Shown: positions 26,358-36,029, counted from the first letter of the stretch. The stretch: 64,000 nucleotides of DNA from Bacteroidota bacterium (GCA_023386585.1 JAEWJM010000002.1:1-64000); one strand, 5' to 3'. Made by a program: numbers and translations. Notes: generated by a model not told the origin, from the letters alone.

Positions 26358-27362
26358 ATGTCCATTCAGGAACAACTCGCAAAAAAAATTCTCGTCCTCG
26401 ATGGCGCCATGGGCACAATGCTGCAGCGCCACAATTTCTGCGAAGAAGATTTCCGAAGCGAACGCTTCAGGAATTTTCCGCATCCGCTTAAAGGCAACAA
26501 CGACCTGCTTTCTCTCACCCAGCCGCAGGCGATCTACGACGTTCACACACAATATCTCGAGGCCGGTGCCGATATCATCGAGACCAACACGTTTTCAGGA
26601 ACCACGATCGCAATGGCCGATTACCACCTCGAAGACCTTGTTTACGAACTCAACTTCGAATCGGCAAAACTCGCACGGAAAGCAGCAGACGAATTCACTG
26701 CCAAAGATCCGGCAAAACCTCGCTTCGTAGCAGGCTCAATCGGACCCACAAACCGCACAGCCAGCATGTCGCCCGATGTCAACGATCCCGGTTTTCGTGC
26801 AGTGACTTTCGATGAACTCAAGATAGCCTACCGGCAACAAACAGAAGCGCTCATTGATGGCGGCTGTGATATCCTATTGGTCGAAACCATATTCGACACA
26901 CTGAACGCAAAAGCCGCGCTGTTTGCTATCGAAGAAGTAAAGGAAGCCCGCCGAATCGACATCCCGATTATGGTATCCGGAACAATCACCGATGCTTCCG
27001 GCCGAACGCTTTCCGGGCAGACTGTCGAGGCATTCCTGGTTTCGGTTTCCCACATCCCGCTGCTGAGTGTCGGGTTCAATTGCGCGCTTGGTGCCGACCA
27101 GTTGCGTCCCTACCTGAAACGCCTTGCATTGAGTACCACACTCAACATTTCGGCACATCCAAACGCCGGACTCCCGAATGCCTTCGGACAATACGAACAG
27201 ACGCCACAGGAAATGCAGTCGCTCATCCGCGGCTATCTTGAGGAAAACCTTGTCAATATCATCGGCGGTTGCTGCGGAACAACACCCGAACACATCCGGC
27301 TCATCGCAGAAGTTGCCGCGGAGTTTGAACCCAGGAAGTTGCTGGTTAATGACAACTGGTAG
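26358..27362 (+). CDS. metH: homocysteine S-methyltransferase module of methionine synthase (first metH gene)
   Basis: 334 residues. This is the N-terminal, zinc-dependent homocysteine-binding half of cobalamin methionine synthase. ILVLDGAMGTMLQ near the start, the zinc Cys in VGFNCALGADQ, and the paired GGCCGTTPEHI cysteines are all present. It stops where the pterin-binding domain would begin in the single-chain E. coli enzyme; the second gene at 27422 supplies the rest. The two are 59 bp apart and presumably act as a complex. It lies under the SAM-I riboswitch. Confidence 0.95.
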   Translation: MSIQEQLAKKILVLDGAMGTMLQRHNFCEEDFRSERFRNFPHPLKGNNDLLSLTQPQAIYDVHTQYLEAGADIIETNTFSGTTIAMADYHLEDLVYELNFESAKLARKAADEFTAKDPAKPRFVAGSIGPTNRTASMSPDVNDPGFRAVTFDELKIAYRQQTEALIDGGCDILLVETIFDTLNAKAALFAIEEVKEARRIDIPIMVSGTITDASGRTLSGQTVEAFLVSVSHIPLLSVGFNCALGADQLRPYLKRLALSTTLNISAHPNAGLPNAFGQYEQTPQEMQSLIRGYLEENLVNIIGGCCGTTPEHIRLIAEVAAEFEPRKLLVNDNW

Positions 27363-27421
27363 TTTGAAAAATCTCCAATGGGAGTTTGAAGAAAAGATGA
27401 ATTTAAATGAACCTGTAACTA

Positions 27422-30400
27422 ATGTTTGATAAACAATCCGGTCACCAGCCACCAGCCACCAATTTCCCATTCCTTACTCTTTCAGGGCTGGAGCCGCTTG
27501 TCGTAACCCCGGAAACCAATTTCGTCAATGTTGGCGAACGTACCAACGTCACCGGCTCGCGAAAATTCCTTCGGCTGATCAAGGAAGATAAATTCGATGA
27601 GGCACTTGAAGTCGCACGAGGCCAGGTGGAAGGCGGCGCGCAGATCCTCGATGTCAACATGGACGAAGGAATGCTCGACGGCGTGGGAGCAATGACGCGA
27701 TTCCTGAACCTGATCGCGGCAGAACCCGACATTGCGCGCGTTCCGATCATGATTGACAGCTCGAAATGGGAAATCATCGAGGCCGGACTGAAAGTAACTC
27801 AAGGCAAAAGCGTAGTCAATTCAATCAGCCTGAAAGAAGGCGAAGAGGTTTTTCTTCATCATGCAAAATTGATCCGGAAATACGGTGCCGCGGTCATCGT
27901 TATGGCATTTGACGAAGCCGGCCAGGCGGACACCTTCGAACGCCGGATCGAAATCTGCAAACGCTCGTACGACTTGCTTGTCAACAATGTTCACTTTCCG
28001 CCATCGGATATTATTTTCGATCCCAATATTTTCCCCGTCGCGACAGGAATGGAAGAACATCGGCGAAATGCAGTCGACTTCTTCCGGGCAACAAAATGGA
28101 TACGGGAAAACCTGCCACATACAAATGTCAGCGGCGGCGTAAGCAATGTTTCATTTTCTTTTCGCGGCAATGATAAAGTCCGCGAAGCAATGCACTCGGC
28201 GTTTCTTTACCATGCGATCCAACACGGAATGACAATGGGTATTGTCAATCCTGAAATGCTGGAAGTCTACGATGAAATCCCGAAAGACCTGCTTGAATAT
28301 GTCGAAGATGTGCTGCTCGACCGCCGCGATGATGCAACCGAACGCCTTCTGAACTTCGCAGAAAGCTTTAAAGGCAATATCAGGCAAAATGAAAAAGCCG
28401 AACAGGAATGGCGATCGGCACCGCTGCAGGACCGGCTAACACATGCATTGGTAAAAGGAATCGATGAATTTATTGAGATCGATGTGGAAGAAGCACGACA
28501 ACACGCTTCAAAACCTATCGAGGTCATCGAAATCAACCTTATGGCCGGAATGAACGTCGTGGGCGACCTTTTCGGAAGCGGGAAAATGTTCCTGCCGCAA
28601 GTCGTGAAATCCGCCCGCGTCATGAAAAAAGCAGTGGCGTACTTGCTGCCGTTTATAGAAGCTGACAAGCGCCCCCTCGCCCCCAAAGGAGGAATCAAGA
28701 CAAGTCACCATTGGCAAACTGCGAACCCGGCAGGTTATGCCGCACTGAAGGCGTATTCAAAAGCAATGCGGCATGAACCCACAGCAAGCGAAGCAGTTTT
28801 ATCGGAACTTCTATCAAATAAAAAATTGGAAGGATACAAATTTGGGCGGCAACATATTATTGGAAATTTCATTGCCGATTTTATTTGTCTTCGCGAAAAC
28901 CTGATCATCGAGCTTGATGGCGGAATACATCAATTGCCGGAAGTTCAGGAAAACGATCAGGAGCGCACGAAGTGGCTAAACAGTGAAGGTTATCAGGTAG
29001 TTAGATTTAACAATCATGAAGTAATAAATGCTCCCGAGAAGGTTTTGTCGCGAATTTGCGCACTACTCAAAACTCCCCCTTCGGGGACCAGGGGGGCCGG
29101 GAAAGTATTAATGGCAACTGTAAAAGGCGACGTGCACGACATCGGGAAAAATATTGTCAGCGTGGTCCTGGGTTGCAACAATTATGAGATCATTGACCTG
29201 GGCGTCATGGTTCCACCAGAAAAAATTATTGCGGCTGCAATTGAGCATGAAGTCGACATCATCGGACTCAGCGGACTCATAACTCCATCGCTTGACGAAA
29301 TGGTCTATCTCGCAAAGGAGCTTGGCCGCAACAAGCTCAATGTGCCGCTGATGATAGGGGGTGCGACGACTTCACGGGCACATACTGCCGTCAAGATTGC
29401 ACCTGAATATGCAGGAACTGTTGTTCATGTCAATGATGCTTCACGAGCGGTGACCGTCGCAGGAAACCTCATGAACAAAGAGACTTTTGCAGATTATTCA
29501 AGAGGAATAAGAAAAGAATACGATGAGCTTCGTGAAGGCTATCTTTCCCGACAAAGGGAAAAGAACTTCCTGACCATCGAGCAGGCACGCGCCAACAAGT
29601 TTAAAATCGATTGGCAGCAATACGAGATTCCGAAACCCAATTTTATTGGCGTTCGAACAATAGAAGTTGGCATCGAAACGCTGGTTCCGTATCTCGATTG
29701 GACGCCGTTCTTCCGGACATGGGAACTTCACGGAAAATATCCGCAAATCCTGAAGGATGAACTTGTCGGCGAACAGGCACAATCGGTTTTTGATGATGCG
29801 CAGCAGATGTTGCAGCAAATTATAAATGAGAAAAAGCTAACGACCAAAGGTGTTTTTGGGATTTTTCCTGCGAACCAGATAGACGATGACGACATTTTGG
29901 TCAACGATACCGATGGAAACCCAATTGCAAAGTTCCTTACGCTGCGCCAGCAATCCCAGAAATCGGCTTCGGTCCCAAACTTGGCTTTGGCCGATTTTAT
30001 TGCTCCAGCCTCAACAGGCAAAACTGATTACATAGGCGCTTTTTGCGTCACTACGGGCTTCGGCGCCGAAGAATGGGCAGCGGAGTTCCGCGAAAATCTC
30101 GATGATTATAATGCGATCATGGTCAAGGCGATTTCCGACCGACTCGCTGAGGCATTTGCCGAATACCTTCACGAAAAAATCCGCAAGGAATTCTGGGGTT
30201 ACGCATCCAACGAGAATCTTGCCAACGAAAACCTGATCGATGAGCAATATCTCGGAATCCGTCCGGCTCCGGGTTATCCGGCTTGTCCCGACCACCTCGA
30301 AAAGCCGACGATCTGGAAGTTGCTCCAGGTAAAGGAAAATATTGCCGTCGAGCTCACCGAAAGCATGGCGATGTGGCCTTCGGCGGCAGTTTCCGGATAT

Positions 30401-30535
30401 TATTTCGCGAATCCGCAGAGCAAGTATTTTGGACTCGGAAAAATCAAGCGCGACCAGGTTGCCGATTACGCCAAACGCCGCGGAATTTCAACTGAGGAAG
30501 CGGCAAAATGGCTGGGGCCGAATCTCGCGGAGTAG
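27422..30535 (+). CDS. metH: cobalamin-dependent methionine synthase, pterin/B12/activation domains, with in-frame DUF559 insertion (second metH gene)
   Basis: 1037 residues, about 140 longer than expected. Pterin-binding domain ~20-290 ([26 protein letters not shown]). The helical cap runs to [13 protein letters not shown] near 413. Residues ~417-559 are a DUF559 nuclease-like module that is not part of MetH. The B12-binding domain resumes at [17 protein letters not shown], with the cobalt-ligand His at 572, GLSGLITPS and [12 protein letters not shown]. The SAM-dependent activation domain follows ([12 protein letters not shown] near 950). Every MetH motif outside the insertion is intact and in frame, so the enzyme is probably functional. 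The N-terminal ~15 residues overlap a CCAGCCACC-type microrepeat. Confidence 0.95.
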   Translation: MFDKQSGHQPPATNFPFLTLSGLEPLVVTPETNFVNVGERTNVTGSRKFLRLIKEDKFDEALEVARGQVEGGAQILDVNMDEGMLDGVGAMTRFLNLIAAEPDIARVPIMIDSSKWEIIEAGLKVTQGKSVVNSISLKEGEEVFLHHAKLIRKYGAAVIVMAFDEAGQADTFERRIEICKRSYDLLVNNVHFPPSDIIFDPNIFPVATGMEEHRRNAVDFFRATKWIRENLPHTNVSGGVSNVSFSFRGNDKVREAMHSAFLYHAIQHGMTMGIVNPEMLEVYDEIPKDLLEYVEDVLLDRRDDATERLLNFAESFKGNIRQNEKAEQEWRSAPLQDRLTHALVKGIDEFIEIDVEEARQHASKPIEVIEINLMAGMNVVGDLFGSGKMFLPQVVKSARVMKKAVAYLLPFIEADKRPLAPKGGIKTSHHWQTANPAGYAALKAYSKAMRHEPTASEAVLSELLSNKKLEGYKFGRQHIIGNFIADFICLRENLIIELDGGIHQLPEVQENDQERTKWLNSEGYQVVRFNNHEVINAPEKVLSRICALLKTPPSGTRGAGKVLMATVKGDVHDIGKNIVSVVLGCNNYEIIDLGVMVPPEKIIAAAIEHEVDIIGLSGLITPSLDEMVYLAKELGRNKLNVPLMIGGATTSRAHTAVKIAPEYAGTVVHVNDASRAVTVAGNLMNKETFADYSRGIRKEYDELREGYLSRQREKNFLTIEQARANKFKIDWQQYEIPKPNFIGVRTIEVGIETLVPYLDWTPFFRTWELHGKYPQILKDELVGEQAQSVFDDAQQMLQQIINEKKLTTKGVFGIFPANQIDDDDILVNDTDGNPIAKFLTLRQQSQKSASVPNLALADFIAPASTGKTDYIGAFCVTTGFGAEEWAAEFRENLDDYNAIMVKAISDRLAEAFAEYLHEKIRKEFWGYASNENLANENLIDEQYLGIRPAPGYPACPDHLEKPTIWKLLQVKENIAVELTESMAMWPSAAVSGYYFANPQSKYFGLGKIKRDQVADYAKRRGISTEEAAKWLGPNLAE
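28671..29098 (+). mobile_element. DUF559 nuclease-like insertion inside metH, bounded by GC-rich inverted repeats
   Basis: About 428 bp, in frame on both sides. Left end GCCCCCTCGCCCCCAAAGGA at 28671; right end, read on the other strand from 29097, GCCCCCCTGGTCCCCGAAGG: imperfect terminal inverted repeats of ~25 bp. The encoded core ([57 protein letters not shown]) is a DUF559 domain, related to Vsr-like PD-(D/E)xK nucleases. D486, E497 and D499 fit the catalytic pattern. No intein splice residues are present. The inside looks more AT-rich than metH. It sits in the linker between cap and B12 domains, where extra residues are tolerable. Confidence 0.85.
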
Positions 30536-30634
30536 GAAATAGTGGCGGATAGCAGGTGGCTGGATGGTTTGGGCGATGTGGGAAATCCGTAATACAATAC
30601 TATTTATTCAACCGAAATTGAAATAAAAGATAGT

Positions 30635-30979
30635 ATGGATTATACCAAAATTGAAAGTTTGGCAATTTTCAAGAGCAGTTTACGAAATGACAACAACTTT
30701 TCCACGCGCGGAGGTGTTTGGGCTTTCAAGTCAAATGAGACGAGCTGCGGTTTCGCTTCCGTCAAATATTGCAGAAGGATGTGGACGAAAAACGCCAAAT
30801 GATATGGTTCGGTTTTTTATTATTCGCTCAAGGGTCATTATTTGAAATTGTAACGCAGTGTTTTCTTGCATTTGACCTGAAATACCATTAAAGAAGAAGA
30901 ATTTGAAACGATATATGAATTATTACAAAGTTGTAAACGCCTGTTAAACGGTTTTATCAACCACTATCTAAAAATTTAA
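30635..30979 (+). pseudogene. decayed four helix bundle (S23 family) gene
   Basis: Joining frames gives MDYTK, then LKVWQFSRAVYEMTTTFPRA, SSQMRRAAVSLPSNIAEGCG, FYYSL, GSLFEI, TQCFLAFDLKY and KEEEFETIYELLQSC to KRLLNGFINHYLKI and a stop at 30977. At least four single-base shifts are needed: after codon 5 (extra A near 30650), in the T-run near 30814, near 30828, and near 30889. The intact relative is at 15-383. It occupies the gap between metH and metF and may once have been a small independent insertion. Confidence 0.8.
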
Positions 30980-31020
30980 TCAAGAACCTGCGGCGTCCAG
31001 CCACCAGAAACTATCTACTG

Positions 31021-31977
31021 ATGAAAGTCACCGACCATATCCAAAAAGCCAACGGGAAGCCTTTATTTTCCTTTGAAATCCTGCCGCCGCTAAAAGGCCA
31101 GAATATCCAGTCGATCTTTGACAGCATTGATCCTTTAATGGAGTTCGCACCGCCGTTTATCGACGTCACTTATCACCGTGAGGAATACGAATACAAAGAA
31201 CTCCCAAACGGCCTGCTCGAAAAGAAGATCGTAAAAAAACGCCCCGGAACTGTCGGTATCTGCGCAGCGATCCAGAATAAATACCAGGTCGATGCAATCC
31301 CGCACATCCTTTGTGGCGGTTTTTCGAAAGAAGACACCGAAAACTTTCTGATCGATATGGATTTCCTCGGAATCCAGAACGTGGTTGCACTGCGCGGCGA
31401 TGCGGTGAAAAGTGAAATTTATTTTAAACCGGAAAGGGACGGAAACCAATATGCCACCGAGCTGGTGTCACAAATCGCAAACCTGAACCGCGGAATTTAC
31501 CTCGATGAAGACCTTCAGAACTCGGCCGCAACGAACTTTTGCATTGGCGTAGCCGGTTATCCTGAAAAACACGTCGAAGCGCCGAGCATGGACAGCGACA
31601 TGTATTTTTTAAAACAAAAGATCAAGAATGGCGCGGCCTACATTATCACACAAATGTTTTTCGACAACAAAAAATTCTTTGATTTCGTCGCGAAATGCCG
31701 AAAGGAGGGAATCACCGTGCCAATCATTCCCGGGCTCAAGCCCCTTTCGACAAAAAAACAGCTCAACCAGATTCCGCACCGCTTCCACGTGGATTTGCCC
31801 GACGACCTGATCATGTCAATTGTGCGTGCCAAAGACGCCGATGCGGTGCGGCAGATCGGCATCGAATGGTGTATCGAGCAAAGCAAGGAGCTGGTTGCAG
31901 CGGGAATTCCCGTGCTGCATTATTATACGATGGGAAAATCGGAGAACATCCGCGAGATTGCAAAAGCTGTGTTTTAA
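31021..31977 (+). CDS. metF: 5,10-methylenetetrahydrofolate reductase
   Basis: 318 residues, normal length. It reduces methylene-THF to methyl-THF, the methyl donor for the MetH proteins encoded upstream. FSFEILPPLKGQ at the start, VDVTYHREE-like FIDVTYHREEYE, the FAD/NADH-site VALRGD and IITQMFFDNKKF are present. A 486-bp interval with the pseudogene separates it from metH; transcription from the SAM-I-controlled promoter could still extend into it, but I see no evidence either way. Confidence 0.96.
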   Translation: MKVTDHIQKANGKPLFSFEILPPLKGQNIQSIFDSIDPLMEFAPPFIDVTYHREEYEYKELPNGLLEKKIVKKRPGTVGICAAIQNKYQVDAIPHILCGGFSKEDTENFLIDMDFLGIQNVVALRGDAVKSEIYFKPERDGNQYATELVSQIANLNRGIYLDEDLQNSAATNFCIGVAGYPEKHVEAPSMDSDMYFLKQKIKNGAAYIITQMFFDNKKFFDFVAKCRKEGITVPIIPGLKPLSTKKQLNQIPHRFHVDLPDDLIMSIVRAKDADAVRQIGIEWCIEQSKELVAAGIPVLHYYTMGKSENIREIAKAVF

Positions 31978-31989
31978 AATTTATATTTG
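31958..31989 (+). promoter_or_regulatory. possible promoter of the lipid A deacylase-like gene
   Basis: TATATTTG at 31982-31989 with a TTG at 31958-31960 (21-bp spacer, slightly long). It overlaps the end of metF and lies 15 bp before the ATG at 32004. Confidence 0.5.
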
Positions 31990-32003
31990 CGCTTTCCGCA
32001 ACG

Positions 32004-33092
32004 ATGAAAGCCCGATTAGCCTGCTTTTTTTTCCTGGTCGCCACCACTTGCCTTGCGCAGGTTTTTGACCGCAGCAACATAGAAATTTCGAATTTCTACG
32101 GGAACATTTACAAGCACACCACCGACATCGGCCACCTGATTACCGGACATCCGCAGGGATTGCTCGTCAGCTACAACATCCATACATATGGTGAAAAGGA
32201 ATGGCAGCGGGCGTACAATTATCCCGATTACGGCTTCTCTTTCCAATACCAGGATTTCGCAAACCAATACCTCGGAAAAAACTACGCGCTTGCGGCACAT
32301 TACAACTTTTATTTCCTGAACCGGCACCTGGTTTTCCGCATTTCACAGGGAATCGGCGCTACCACAAATCCGTACGACAAGGAAACGAATTACAAGAACA
32401 ACGCGTTCGGGTCCCGACTCATGAGCAGCAACCTTTTCTTGCTGAATTACACCAAGTCGAATCTTTTTGGCCGGTTCGGGCTGCAGGCCGGACTCCTGTT
32501 CACGCACTTTTCGAATGGCCGGATCAAGTCGCCCAACAGCGGGATCAACACCTACGGGATCAACGTCGGAATCAATTATGACGATGGAAAGAAACACGAA
32601 TTCATCGCCGATACGACGAAGCAAAAATTTTCAGAGCCAATCCGTTACAACATCGCGTTCCGAACCGGAATCAGCGAAAGCCAGATCGTTGGCAGCGGAC
32701 AAAAGCCCTTTTACCATATCGGACTCTACGCCGACAAGCGAATCGGCCGTAAAATCGCACTCCAGCTTGGCGCCGACGTTTTTTTCTCACAATACTTAAA
32801 AGAATACATAAAATACGTTTCGGTCGCCTATCCCGAAGAGCCGTATGTCGATCCGAACACCGATTACAAACGTGTAGGCGTCTTCATCGGCCACGAACTG
32901 TTCATCAACCGCCTGTCGGTCGAAACGCAGCTCGGCTATTATGTGTACAAGCCATTCGATTACGAAATCGATATTTACCAGCGCATTAGCATGAAATATT
33001 ACCTTTATAAAAACGTATTTGCCGCATTATCCCTGAAATCACACGCCGCCCGCGCCGAAGCAATCGAATTTGGCGTGGGCATCCGACTTTAA
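32004..33092 (+). CDS. acyloxyacyl hydrolase / PagL-like lipid A deacylase family protein
   Basis: 362 residues from the ATG at 32004, which is followed by a signal peptide (ends TCLAQ); the open frame upstream overlaps metF. HLITGHPQGLLVSYN, YNYPDYGFSFQYQ, HYNFYFLNRHLVFRISQG, and NNAFGSRLMSSNLFLLNY are characteristic of the Bacteroidetes acyloxyacyl hydrolase family. The alternating strands to a final GVGIRL indicate an outer membrane barrel. It may trim acyl chains from lipid A. Catalytic His and Ser cannot be assigned safely without an alignment. Confidence 0.82.
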   Translation: MKARLACFFFLVATTCLAQVFDRSNIEISNFYGNIYKHTTDIGHLITGHPQGLLVSYNIHTYGEKEWQRAYNYPDYGFSFQYQDFANQYLGKNYALAAHYNFYFLNRHLVFRISQGIGATTNPYDKETNYKNNAFGSRLMSSNLFLLNYTKSNLFGRFGLQAGLLFTHFSNGRIKSPNSGINTYGINVGINYDDGKKHEFIADTTKQKFSEPIRYNIAFRTGISESQIVGSGQKPFYHIGLYADKRIGRKIALQLGADVFFSQYLKEYIKYVSVAYPEEPYVDPNTDYKRVGVFIGHELFINRLSVETQLGYYVYKPFDYEIDIYQRISMKYYLYKNVFAALSLKSHAARAEAIEFGVGIRL

Positions 33093-33094
33093 TT

Positions 33095-33832
33095 ATGAAA
33101 AGAATAATTGCCCTTTTTTCCATCCTCATTTTCTCCGGCTGCAGCATTTCAGCCGATTGCGTGCAGTCGGCCGGCAATACCGAAATCAGGCAAATCGCTA
33201 CCACACCGTTCCAGAAAATTATGGTTTTCCCCGGCATTTCAGTCGTCGTGAAACAAGGCACCGAATACGAAGTTTCCATCAGCGGCGGTTCCAATTTCAT
33301 CGGCGACATCGAGGCCAAAATCGAAAACAACATGCTGACACTCCGCGATAACTCCGGCTGCAACTGGGTTCGCGACTATGGAAATACCGTCGTTTATGTC
33401 ACCGCGCCCGATCTTGTCGAAATTTATTCCAACACCGACCGCGCGATCACTTCAGACGGTACGCTGACGTTTCCTATTCTGCGACTCTACGCGATGGATG
33501 TTTTTGGCGGTGTCGGCACGGGCGATTTCCATCTGGATGTCAACAACCAGCAACTTGTGGTGGAAAGCAACAACATCGCGGCGTTTTACATCACGGGCCA
33601 AAGCGGCCAGTTGTTGCTGCACTTTTACGACGATTTAGGCAGGTTTGAAGGCGCGAATTTCCTGGTCAACGACATTGAAGTTTTCCAGCGAAGCTCGAAC
33701 GACATGATCGTCCATCCGCTTGAAAGCCTTTCGGGCGACATCTATTCAACCGGAAATGTCATTTCAAAAACGCATCCGCCAACCGTGAACGTGAACCAGC
33801 ACTACACGGGCCATCTGATTTATGATTTTTAG
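33095..33832 (+). CDS. head GIN domain (DUF2807) lipoprotein
   Basis: 245 residues, starting 2 bp after the upstream stop. A lipobox (IFSGC, Cys at about residue 15) indicates a lipoprotein. The rest is a repetitive beta-solenoid-like domain: PFQKIMVFPGISVVVKQG, then VYVTAPDLVEIYSNTDRAI, with strands of ~20 residues. DUF2807 is a putative auto-transporter adhesin head; in Flavobacteria it is usually a periplasmic or surface lipoprotein of unknown role. Its stop codon touches dispersed element copy C. Confidence 0.88.
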   Translation: MKRIIALFSILIFSGCSISADCVQSAGNTEIRQIATTPFQKIMVFPGISVVVKQGTEYEVSISGGSNFIGDIEAKIENNMLTLRDNSGCNWVRDYGNTVVYVTAPDLVEIYSNTDRAITSDGTLTFPILRLYAMDVFGGVGTGDFHLDVNNQQLVVESNNIAAFYITGQSGQLLLHFYDDLGRFEGANFLVNDIEVFQRSSNDMIVHPLESLSGDIYSTGNVISKTHPPTVNVNQHYTGHLIYDF

Positions 33833-33930
33833 GAGCTTTTCCGGCTGTCCGCTGTGTCTTTTATTTTACAGCCAATTGGGCAGAAAGGACCGGTGTCGCA
33901 AATAAAAGGACGCCGCTTCCATCCGGGCTA
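33832..33930 (+). repeat. dispersed hairpin element, copy C
   Basis: AGGAGCTTTTCCGGCTGTCCG, GCTGTGTCTTTTATTT, a 38-bp loop, then AAATAAAAGGACGCCGCTTCC ending ATCCGGGCTA. It lies exactly between the convergent GIN lipoprotein and gldA genes and may act as a terminator for both. Confidence 0.8.
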
Positions 33931-34821
33931 TTTGCGTGTCATTTCGCGGAACACCGTTTCCAGATTCTTGGTTTTCTGGCCAATCTGCAGGATTTTCAGG
34001 TTGTTCGAAGTGGCAAAGTCAAAAACTGCCGGCCGCATGTCGTCGTCAGATTCAAAAACCAGCGTCCACGTTTGCCCGTTTTTATGGAAGCTCACCAACT
34101 GCGGAAGATTGCCGATCACAGCCTCGCCAACCTCCTGGTCAAACTCAACTTCGATAACCTGTTGCTGCGCGGTTACGAGCTTGTCAAGTTTTTTATCGGT
34201 GACAATCTTTCCGTTGTCAATAATGATCACGCGGTCGCAGATCGCCTCAACTTCCTGCAATATGTGCGTCGAAAGGAAAACGGTCTTGTCGCGCCCCGCA
34301 TTTTTGATCACGCGCCTGATCTCGACGAGTTGGTTCGGGTCGAGACCGGTTGTCGGCTCATCCAAAATCAAAACGTCGGGATTGTGCAAAAGCGCGGTCG
34401 CCAATCCAACGCGCTGGCGGTAGCCTTTCGAAAGTTGTCCGATCTTTTTGTGGCTTTCCGGCGTTAGTCCCGTTAACTCGATCACTTCTTCAATCCGGTC
34501 TTTGCCCACTTTATAAACTCCGGCGTTGAACGCAAGATATTCCCGCACGTAAAGATCGAGGTAAAGCGGGTTGTGCTCGGGAAGGTAGCCAACAGAGCGT
34601 TGGACTTCGCGCTGTTGCTTATTCACGTCAAATCCGTTGACGGTTGCTGTTCCGGAATCGGCTTGCAGGTAAGTCGTCAGTATCTTCATTAAAGTCGATT
34701 TTCCGGCGCCATTCGGACCCAAAAAGCCCACAATTTCACCTTTGCTGACCGAAAAACTGACCTCGTCGAGCGCTTTTTGTGATCCGTAATTTTTTGAGAC
34801 CTGACTGACTTCTATTGACAT
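33928..34821 (-). CDS. gldA: gliding motility ABC transporter ATP-binding protein GldA
   Basis: 297 residues. Walker A GPNGAGKST at 35-43, Q-loop region YLPEHNPLYLDLYVREYL, signature LSKGYRQ at 130-136, Walker B LILDEP at 151-156, switch His in STHILQEVEAICDR. The PEHNPLYLDLYVREYLAF segment and length match GldA, which with GldF and GldG forms an ABC transporter needed for gliding in Flavobacterium johnsoniae. gldF and gldG are not in the window, as is common. A general ABC-2 ATPase is the alternative. A TATTTTTG -7 box lies at 34845-34838 on the minus strand. Confidence 0.92.
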   Translation of the reverse strand: MSIEVSQVSKNYGSQKALDEVSFSVSKGEIVGFLGPNGAGKSTLMKILTTYLQADSGTATVNGFDVNKQQREVQRSVGYLPEHNPLYLDLYVREYLAFNAGVYKVGKDRIEEVIELTGLTPESHKKIGQLSKGYRQRVGLATALLHNPDVLILDEPTTGLDPNQLVEIRRVIKNAGRDKTVFLSTHILQEVEAICDRVIIIDNGKIVTDKKLDKLVTAQQQVIEVEFDQEVGEAVIGNLPQLVSFHKNGQTWTLVFESDDDMRPAVFDFATSNNLKILQIGQKTKNLETVFREMTRK

Positions 34822-34919
34822 CTGGAACGATTTGGAACAAAAATACGCAGTTAAAATAAAATCGGCCGCTTTTTTAAACCGCTTTTGGGATTTAGGCTAA
34901 TTTTGTTAAAAATTCACTT

Positions 34920-35999
34920 TTGGAAAACGAAAAGGCACTTGGCCAATGGCTATCGGATATGAACCTGCCGCAACCGCTGGTAATCGCCGGTCCCTGCAGC
35001 GCGGAAACCGAAGAACAGGTTCTTAAAACTGCTCGTCGACTTGTGGAATCCGCGAGTATTTACCGCGCCGGAATCTGGAAACCGAGAACGCGTCCGGGCG
35101 GATTTGAAGGCGTGGGTGCGATTGGGCTAAAATGGCTGCAAAAAGCAAAAGCGGAAACCGGGCTCATGATGGCCGTTGAGGTTGCCAACGCGGCTCACGT
35201 AAAGTTGGCGCTCGAGCACGATATTGACGTGGTTTGGATCGGTGCACGGACCACTGTAAACCCTTTCGCCGTGCAGGAAATCGCCGACGCATTGCAGGGA
35301 ACAGATAAGATCGTGCTCGTTAAAAATCCGGTGAATCCCGATCTCGGTCTTTGGATCGGCGGGATCGAGCGCATTTACAACGCCGGAATTAAAAAAATCG
35401 GCGCCGTGCACCGCGGCTTTTCAACTTACGAAAAAACAAAATACCGCAACATTCCAGAATGGCAGATCGCAATCGAACTTCACAGCCGCTTCCCGGACTT
35501 GCCGCTCATCTGTGATCCGTCGCACATTACCGGAAGGCGTGAAATGATCCGCGAAGTTGCTCAGCAGGCGCTCGATCTGAATTACGACGGATTGATGATC
35601 GAAACCCATATCGATCCTGAAAATGCGTGGAGCGATGCGGCGCAGCAGGTAACTCCGGATCGGCTTCAATCCATTTTGCGCGAGCTTGTGATCAGAAATC
35701 CCACCGACGATACCGATTGGTTCAACGACAACTTGTCGGCTTTGCGCACCGCAATCGACGAATACGATTCAAAAATCATCGAGGTTTTAGGCAAGCGGAT
35801 GAAAATTGCGGATAAGATCGGTGAACTGAAAAAAGAGCGGAACGTTGCGATCCTTCAAAGCCGGCGGTGGAACCAGATTCTCGAAAAAATGCAGGCGGAA
35901 GGACACGACCGTAATCTCAGCGAAGAGTTTATTTTGAAGCTTTTCCACGCGATTCACCAGGAAAGCATCGCGCATCAGGAAAAAGTGATCAACGGGTAA
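34920..35999 (+). CDS. bifunctional 3-deoxy-7-phosphoheptulonate synthase / chorismate mutase type II
   Basis: 359 residues. It performs the first step of aromatic amino acid synthesis and also the chorismate-to-prephenate step. The KDPGal/KDO8P-type synthase domain covers ~1-265 (LVIAGPCSAETEEQV, IWKPRTRPGGFEGVG, ICDPSHITGRR). An AroQ-type mutase covers ~275-359 (LSALRTAIDEYDSKIIEVLGKRMKIADKIG). The only start giving the family N-terminus (MENEKALGQWL) is TTG at 34920; the next ATG at 34959 would cut it. A TAATTTTG -7 box is at 34898-34905. Followed by rsgA after 30 bp. Confidence 0.93.
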   Translation: MENEKALGQWLSDMNLPQPLVIAGPCSAETEEQVLKTARRLVESASIYRAGIWKPRTRPGGFEGVGAIGLKWLQKAKAETGLMMAVEVANAAHVKLALEHDIDVVWIGARTTVNPFAVQEIADALQGTDKIVLVKNPVNPDLGLWIGGIERIYNAGIKKIGAVHRGFSTYEKTKYRNIPEWQIAIELHSRFPDLPLICDPSHITGRREMIREVAQQALDLNYDGLMIETHIDPENAWSDAAQQVTPDRLQSILRELVIRNPTDDTDWFNDNLSALRTAIDEYDSKIIEVLGKRMKIADKIGELKKERNVAILQSRRWNQILEKMQAEGHDRNLSEEFILKLFHAIHQESIAHQEKVING

Positions 36000-36017
36000 T
36001 CGTTTCTTCGGAAGTCT

Positions 36018-36025
36018 TACCTTTG
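36018..36025 (+). promoter_or_regulatory. TACCTTTG -7 element immediately before rsgA
   Basis: Perfect TAnnTTTG ending five bases before the ATG at 36030. If used, the rsgA message would be leaderless or nearly so. No -33 TTG is visible. Confidence 0.45.
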
Positions 36026-36029
36026 CGAT

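Noticed and set aside
28671..29098. Intein inside the second metH gene
   Set aside because: The insert lacks the Cys/Ser at the N-terminal junction and the His-Asn plus Cys/Ser/Thr at the C-terminal junction, and has no Hint-fold blocks. A DUF559 nuclease module with inverted-repeat ends fits better.
31695..32003. N-terminal extension of the lipid A deacylase-like protein
   Set aside because: It would overlap metF and precede a clear signal peptide starting at 32004.
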